A stretch of 64,000 nucleotides of DNA from Eretmocerus hayati (lineage: Eukaryota > Arthropoda > Insecta > Hymenoptera > Aphelinidae). A model generated the notes under the pieces. That model made no database searches. It was not told where the DNA came from and saw nothing but the letters and a program-made list of their open reading frames with translations. The position numbers and the translations under genes are program-made. The stretch's first letter is position 1, and the number at the start of each line of letters is the position of its first letter. The stretch spans positions 13,433,736 through 13,497,735 of the forward strand of contig CM056742.1 in the NCBI GenBank assembly GCA_029851415.1, written 5' to 3'. Below, in pieces: positions 60,923 to 64,000 of this stretch.

Positions 60923-62195
60923 GTTTGTTTTGACGAATTGAAATTTGCCAATCAATTCGGATCCATTTTTGACCCATTTTATACAAAATCCCAAATTTGA
61001 ATCTCGCAATCATCGGAAAACAGGGTAAGCAAAAATAGAAATCTTCTAAAAACCGTTACGCCTGGGTTCGCGGATTTTGATATTTTGCTCGTACCTAGAG
61101 AATTTTTGAAATTTTTGTAAATGAATTTTTGTAAATTTTTGTACGGCGCTGCAAGAACTCTCAAGTTATCGGAAAAAAGAGCTGAAAGGGATATTCTTAT
61201 GTCAATTTTTCAAAGGAGAGTGATATACGAAGCCAAAGTTTCTGCGACAGACAAATGTGATTCAAGCCCCGTTTTTTTCCAAAACAAAGCTCCAATTCTA
61301 TCTCAGGCATCGAGAATTTTTGCCAATTGCTATTTATGCATTGGAAGACAGTTTCCCTGGGATTGCTAAAAATTCCTTGTTGAAATGATATTTCGTGAGG
61401 ATTTCGTTTTGTTCATCGAGAGATCATTCCATCATATTTCGGCGTATTATATACGCGTATTTATTATGAGGCCTTCTGAGAACAATCCTGTTTCATGGGG
61501 CTCGAATGAGTTAGATCTGAATTTTGAGCGCAGACGTACCTCCCTCATGTTCGGGTTTTAAAACGTCTGTTATCAGCTGCTCAAAATTTGAATCTGACGT
61601 ACCCAAGCTCCAAAAAACCAACGGAGTTGTGTTCAAAAGCCCCAAATACGTGAAAAATTGGGATGGTTTGCTTTTTCGACTATCAGAACGAGATTCTTGT
61701 GAAAACGACCAATCTGATAAGGAATCAGCGAATTCGAAGAGAGTCGCTATTTTTTTTTGGCAAACCGTGAAACGCGATTCAGAAGAATTTTCACTGTCTG
61801 AGACAAAAACTTTTTCGGGTTCTTCCAGTAAAAAATACATAAGAAAAACATGATTTGATTCGAGCTATTTGCTCAAGAACTTGGATATCTTTTCTCCACT
61901 ATGAGATTCGAAAAATTCGAAATTTTTTTTTACATCTACGTACAAAATAGTAAAAACGATGACTTTGAACGTAACGATTTCCAAGAACTTTTATTTTTTG
62001 ACCTTTCCAAATGCACATAATAATAAATCATTAAGAACTGCCACTACTGGAAAATTTACTCGAGAATCTTCTTTAAATGGTTGAACACTGCAAAATTTCA
62101 CCCTTTCATTCAGTCGAGAAATAGACAAGAATCTTCTTGGAACTACATCCAGTAATTATAAGTACAATTCCCTAAGTTAGAGGCACGAAAGTCAA
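60923..62195. other. Intergenic, nothing recognised
   Basis: Contains two completely overlapping antisense frames of 109 codons at 61511-61853. Neither has a recognisable domain. Confidence 0.4.
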
Positions 62196-62441
62196 CACTG
62201 TAGAAGATTTGTTGGGAAAATTTCAACCAACTGGTTAGAGTTTCCATCCATCCAGTGGTTGAAGTAAAAATTCACCGAAATGATAGAATATTCAACCAAC
62301 TGGTTCAACCCCCTGTACAAAAAATGCCCCGTTGCCAATCAGCTGATGGTTAAACCTTCACCCTGGCGGTTGAATTTCCAATCAACTGGTTGCATGTGCT
62401 GGTTAAAAATTCCGAGAAAAATTCAAACAACTTTTGCAGTG
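62196..62441. repeat. Small MITE with repeated CAACTGGTT motif
   Basis: Ends CACTGTAGAAG and the inverse of CACTGCAAAAG. The word CAACTGGTT or its near match recurs at least four times across 246 bases. Flanked by AA on both sides. Confidence 0.65.
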
Positions 62442-63519
62442 AAGTAATAGAGGTAACAAACTATCAGATTGCCATGAGAGCTGAAAAATACCTAGAGAGG
62501 TTGTGCAAGCAACAGTAGAATCTCTTCATTTCTTGAACTCGTAAGCCATTTTCTCAACTCTCGACGGACTGAAAGTTTCTTCGTTCAAGAAAGTTGCTCT
62601 GCATGCGCGAAGGAAGACTCCCTAGCGAAAAACACGAAACTGCTTCTCTCAAAGCTTTTCGTAGTTTGGAATGATGAAGAAGTTTTGCTACCTCGAGAGG
62701 GTTGTGTTTTCGAATGAAGTTGTGAAACATGCTATTCTATTTTGAATTAACCAATTTTAGGAAAATAGCACCCCATTCTTGACAAAATTTAATCGCACAA
62801 ATAGTCAATTTTCCATTTCATTACAAGTTTTTCGAATTTTGAACACTCACCTCGGGTGAACAGTACACTTTTGGAAACCAACGTGATTTTTGCTGCATAA
62901 TTTTTCGCAAAATTAAAGATGATGATACTTCTCATTATATTATATATCAAAGGATGCATGTGTGGAAAATTGTGGATCGATTTGAAAGTGTCGATTGAAG
63001 ATCGTCAGCCATTATCTGGTTATCGAGACCGACCATATTCTCATGATCAGTATACTCATTGTCGAACGACTTAATTTTTAGACAGTGTTACCGAATCAAC
63101 ATCTGAGTTCAATGTCATAATATCATTGCCCATCATCAGCGTATTTCACACCGGATTTCCGATTAGTTTCGCATCTAACCATTGAAATAACATTATCAAC
63201 TAAGGTTGTCAAAAATTGAAAATTGAAAATCTGGTAAATGCTGCATTATAATTAATCGCCATTCGTTTTGTAATAGCCTTTAAAATTTGATGACGAAGAG
63301 TTTAAAAACCCCTGTCGAATTTTGGCTCAAAGCAGCCAAAAAAAATTGCGCGAATGTATGAAACGGCAAAATTTGAACTAGTATAGTGCCGTGCAAATTT
63401 TATTGAGGGTTTCAGCAGGCATATCCTGTGAGGTTCGAGTCATTGCACACGCCGCAAAAGACCGGACACGCGTGCGAAAGAGAGAGACAGATATATAGAC
63501 CCGTTAAAGTCTGTATAAA
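62442..63519. other. Intergenic, nothing recognised
   Basis: AT-rich. The last 100 bases become more GC-rich (CACACGCCGCAAAAGACCGG) and include ATATATAG near 63491, which could belong to a promoter for the exon that follows. Confidence 0.4.
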
Positions 63520-63607
63520 ATGAAAGCATTAGCTGTCATAACTGCAAAGGACGTGTCCTCTCAACTAGCTACTGATGTTGCCGCTGCATTTGACTTTATT
63601 GAGACAG
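63520..63607 (+). CDS. Candidate first coding exon of an unknown gene
   Basis: An ATG at 63520 opens 29 codons starting MKALAVITAKDVSSQLATDV and leading to a textbook donor CAG/GTAAGA at 63607/63608. Amino-acid composition and third-position use look coding-like compared with the surroundings. If unspliced the frame would stop after 50 codons at 63672. No acceptor is paired with it inside the window, and the family is not recognised. The start codon is close to TATA-like words (63491 and 63513), leaving little room for a 5' UTR. Confidence 0.35.
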
Positions 63608-64000
63608 GTAAGACAACAAACTACCCGAAGGCATTGCAGGAATGCGACAAGTTTGTATTTTACTTGCCTTGAACCATCATCACCGAGGTAGCTCTCGCAC
63701 ATTTTTTCTGACTTGTTTCCGGCCTCGTTACAAAAAGGGACTCTACACTTGTCATTGATTTCTATGCGAGTCAACTAAGTTTTGCTCGATCAGCAGCTTT
63801 CTTGTTTTCTCCCTTCGCTATAATATTTTGGGCCAAAAGAAAGTTTGGTGAAAGATTGACGCCCTTCGCGGTGATGTTTTAGCAAAAAGTGCAGACAGCG
63901 TAGAGTCGGTGCCACTCAATAAATTGTTGAATCATCGAGATCATAATACAATGCAGTCATATTTCATGATACCGAGAGTTGTAACTGAATTATGAAATTG
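63608..64000. other. Window end, nothing recognised
   Basis: Possibly the first intron of the candidate gene. No other feature supported. Confidence 0.35.

Noticed and set aside
61511..61853. Two completely overlapping antisense frames of 109 codons
   Set aside because: One frame is probably a shadow of chance stop avoidance; no homology or splice signals. Worth only a conservation check.

Overview
The window is AT-rich eukaryotic DNA with split genes, canonical GT-AG introns and a dense load of short non-autonomous DNA transposons. The gene content points to an insect. The best clue is an odorant receptor of the insect 7tm_6 family whose conserved loop resembles hymenopteran receptors, so a wasp, sawfly or relative is the best guess (inference).

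Left part, 1-17 kb, is the gene-bearing part. The last exons of a very-long-chain fatty acid elongase (ELOVL, + strand, 1-1873) come first. Then a complete-looking short CC2D2A gene (ciliary transition zone, - strand, 3539-6237, five exons). Directly upstream on the same strand is a three-exon hAT-transposase-like gene (6594-8400) that lacks a conserved Asp of the catalytic core. A single-exon, diverged gamma-type subunit of mitochondrial NAD-isocitrate dehydrogenase follows (15904-17055, - strand), probably a retrogene.

Middle part, 17-48.7 kb, is mostly mobile DNA. It contains an unusual series of fold-back (near-palindromic) elements. The largest is a 4.9-kb palindrome at 28821-33713 whose two 1,498-bp arms are almost identical, ending about 0.2 kb before an odorant-receptor gene fragment (33925-35413). 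A second large palindrome (36333-38543) lies just 3' of that fragment. Other items are a 5S-rRNA-derived element (28.36-28.44 kb), a tRNA-derived SINE with a 16-bp target-site duplication (47883-48509), two candidate piggyBac-like elements with TTAA-type ends, and tandem repeats of about 317 bp (45.6-46.8 kb) and about 400 bp (26.1-27.1 kb).

Right part, 48.7-64 kb, has no confidently recognised gene. It holds further copies of the element families seen to the left. One family has TIRs starting AGGTAAGTGTACCC and occurs as three copies (10024-11738, 52880-53720, 60085-60920). A short candidate first coding exon with a good splice donor is at 63520-63607. The hAT-like gene is the only transposase-like protein recognised, so the other DNA elements must be mobilised, if at all, by enzymes encoded elsewhere. 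All coordinates and homology calls come from reading the sequence; no database search was run.
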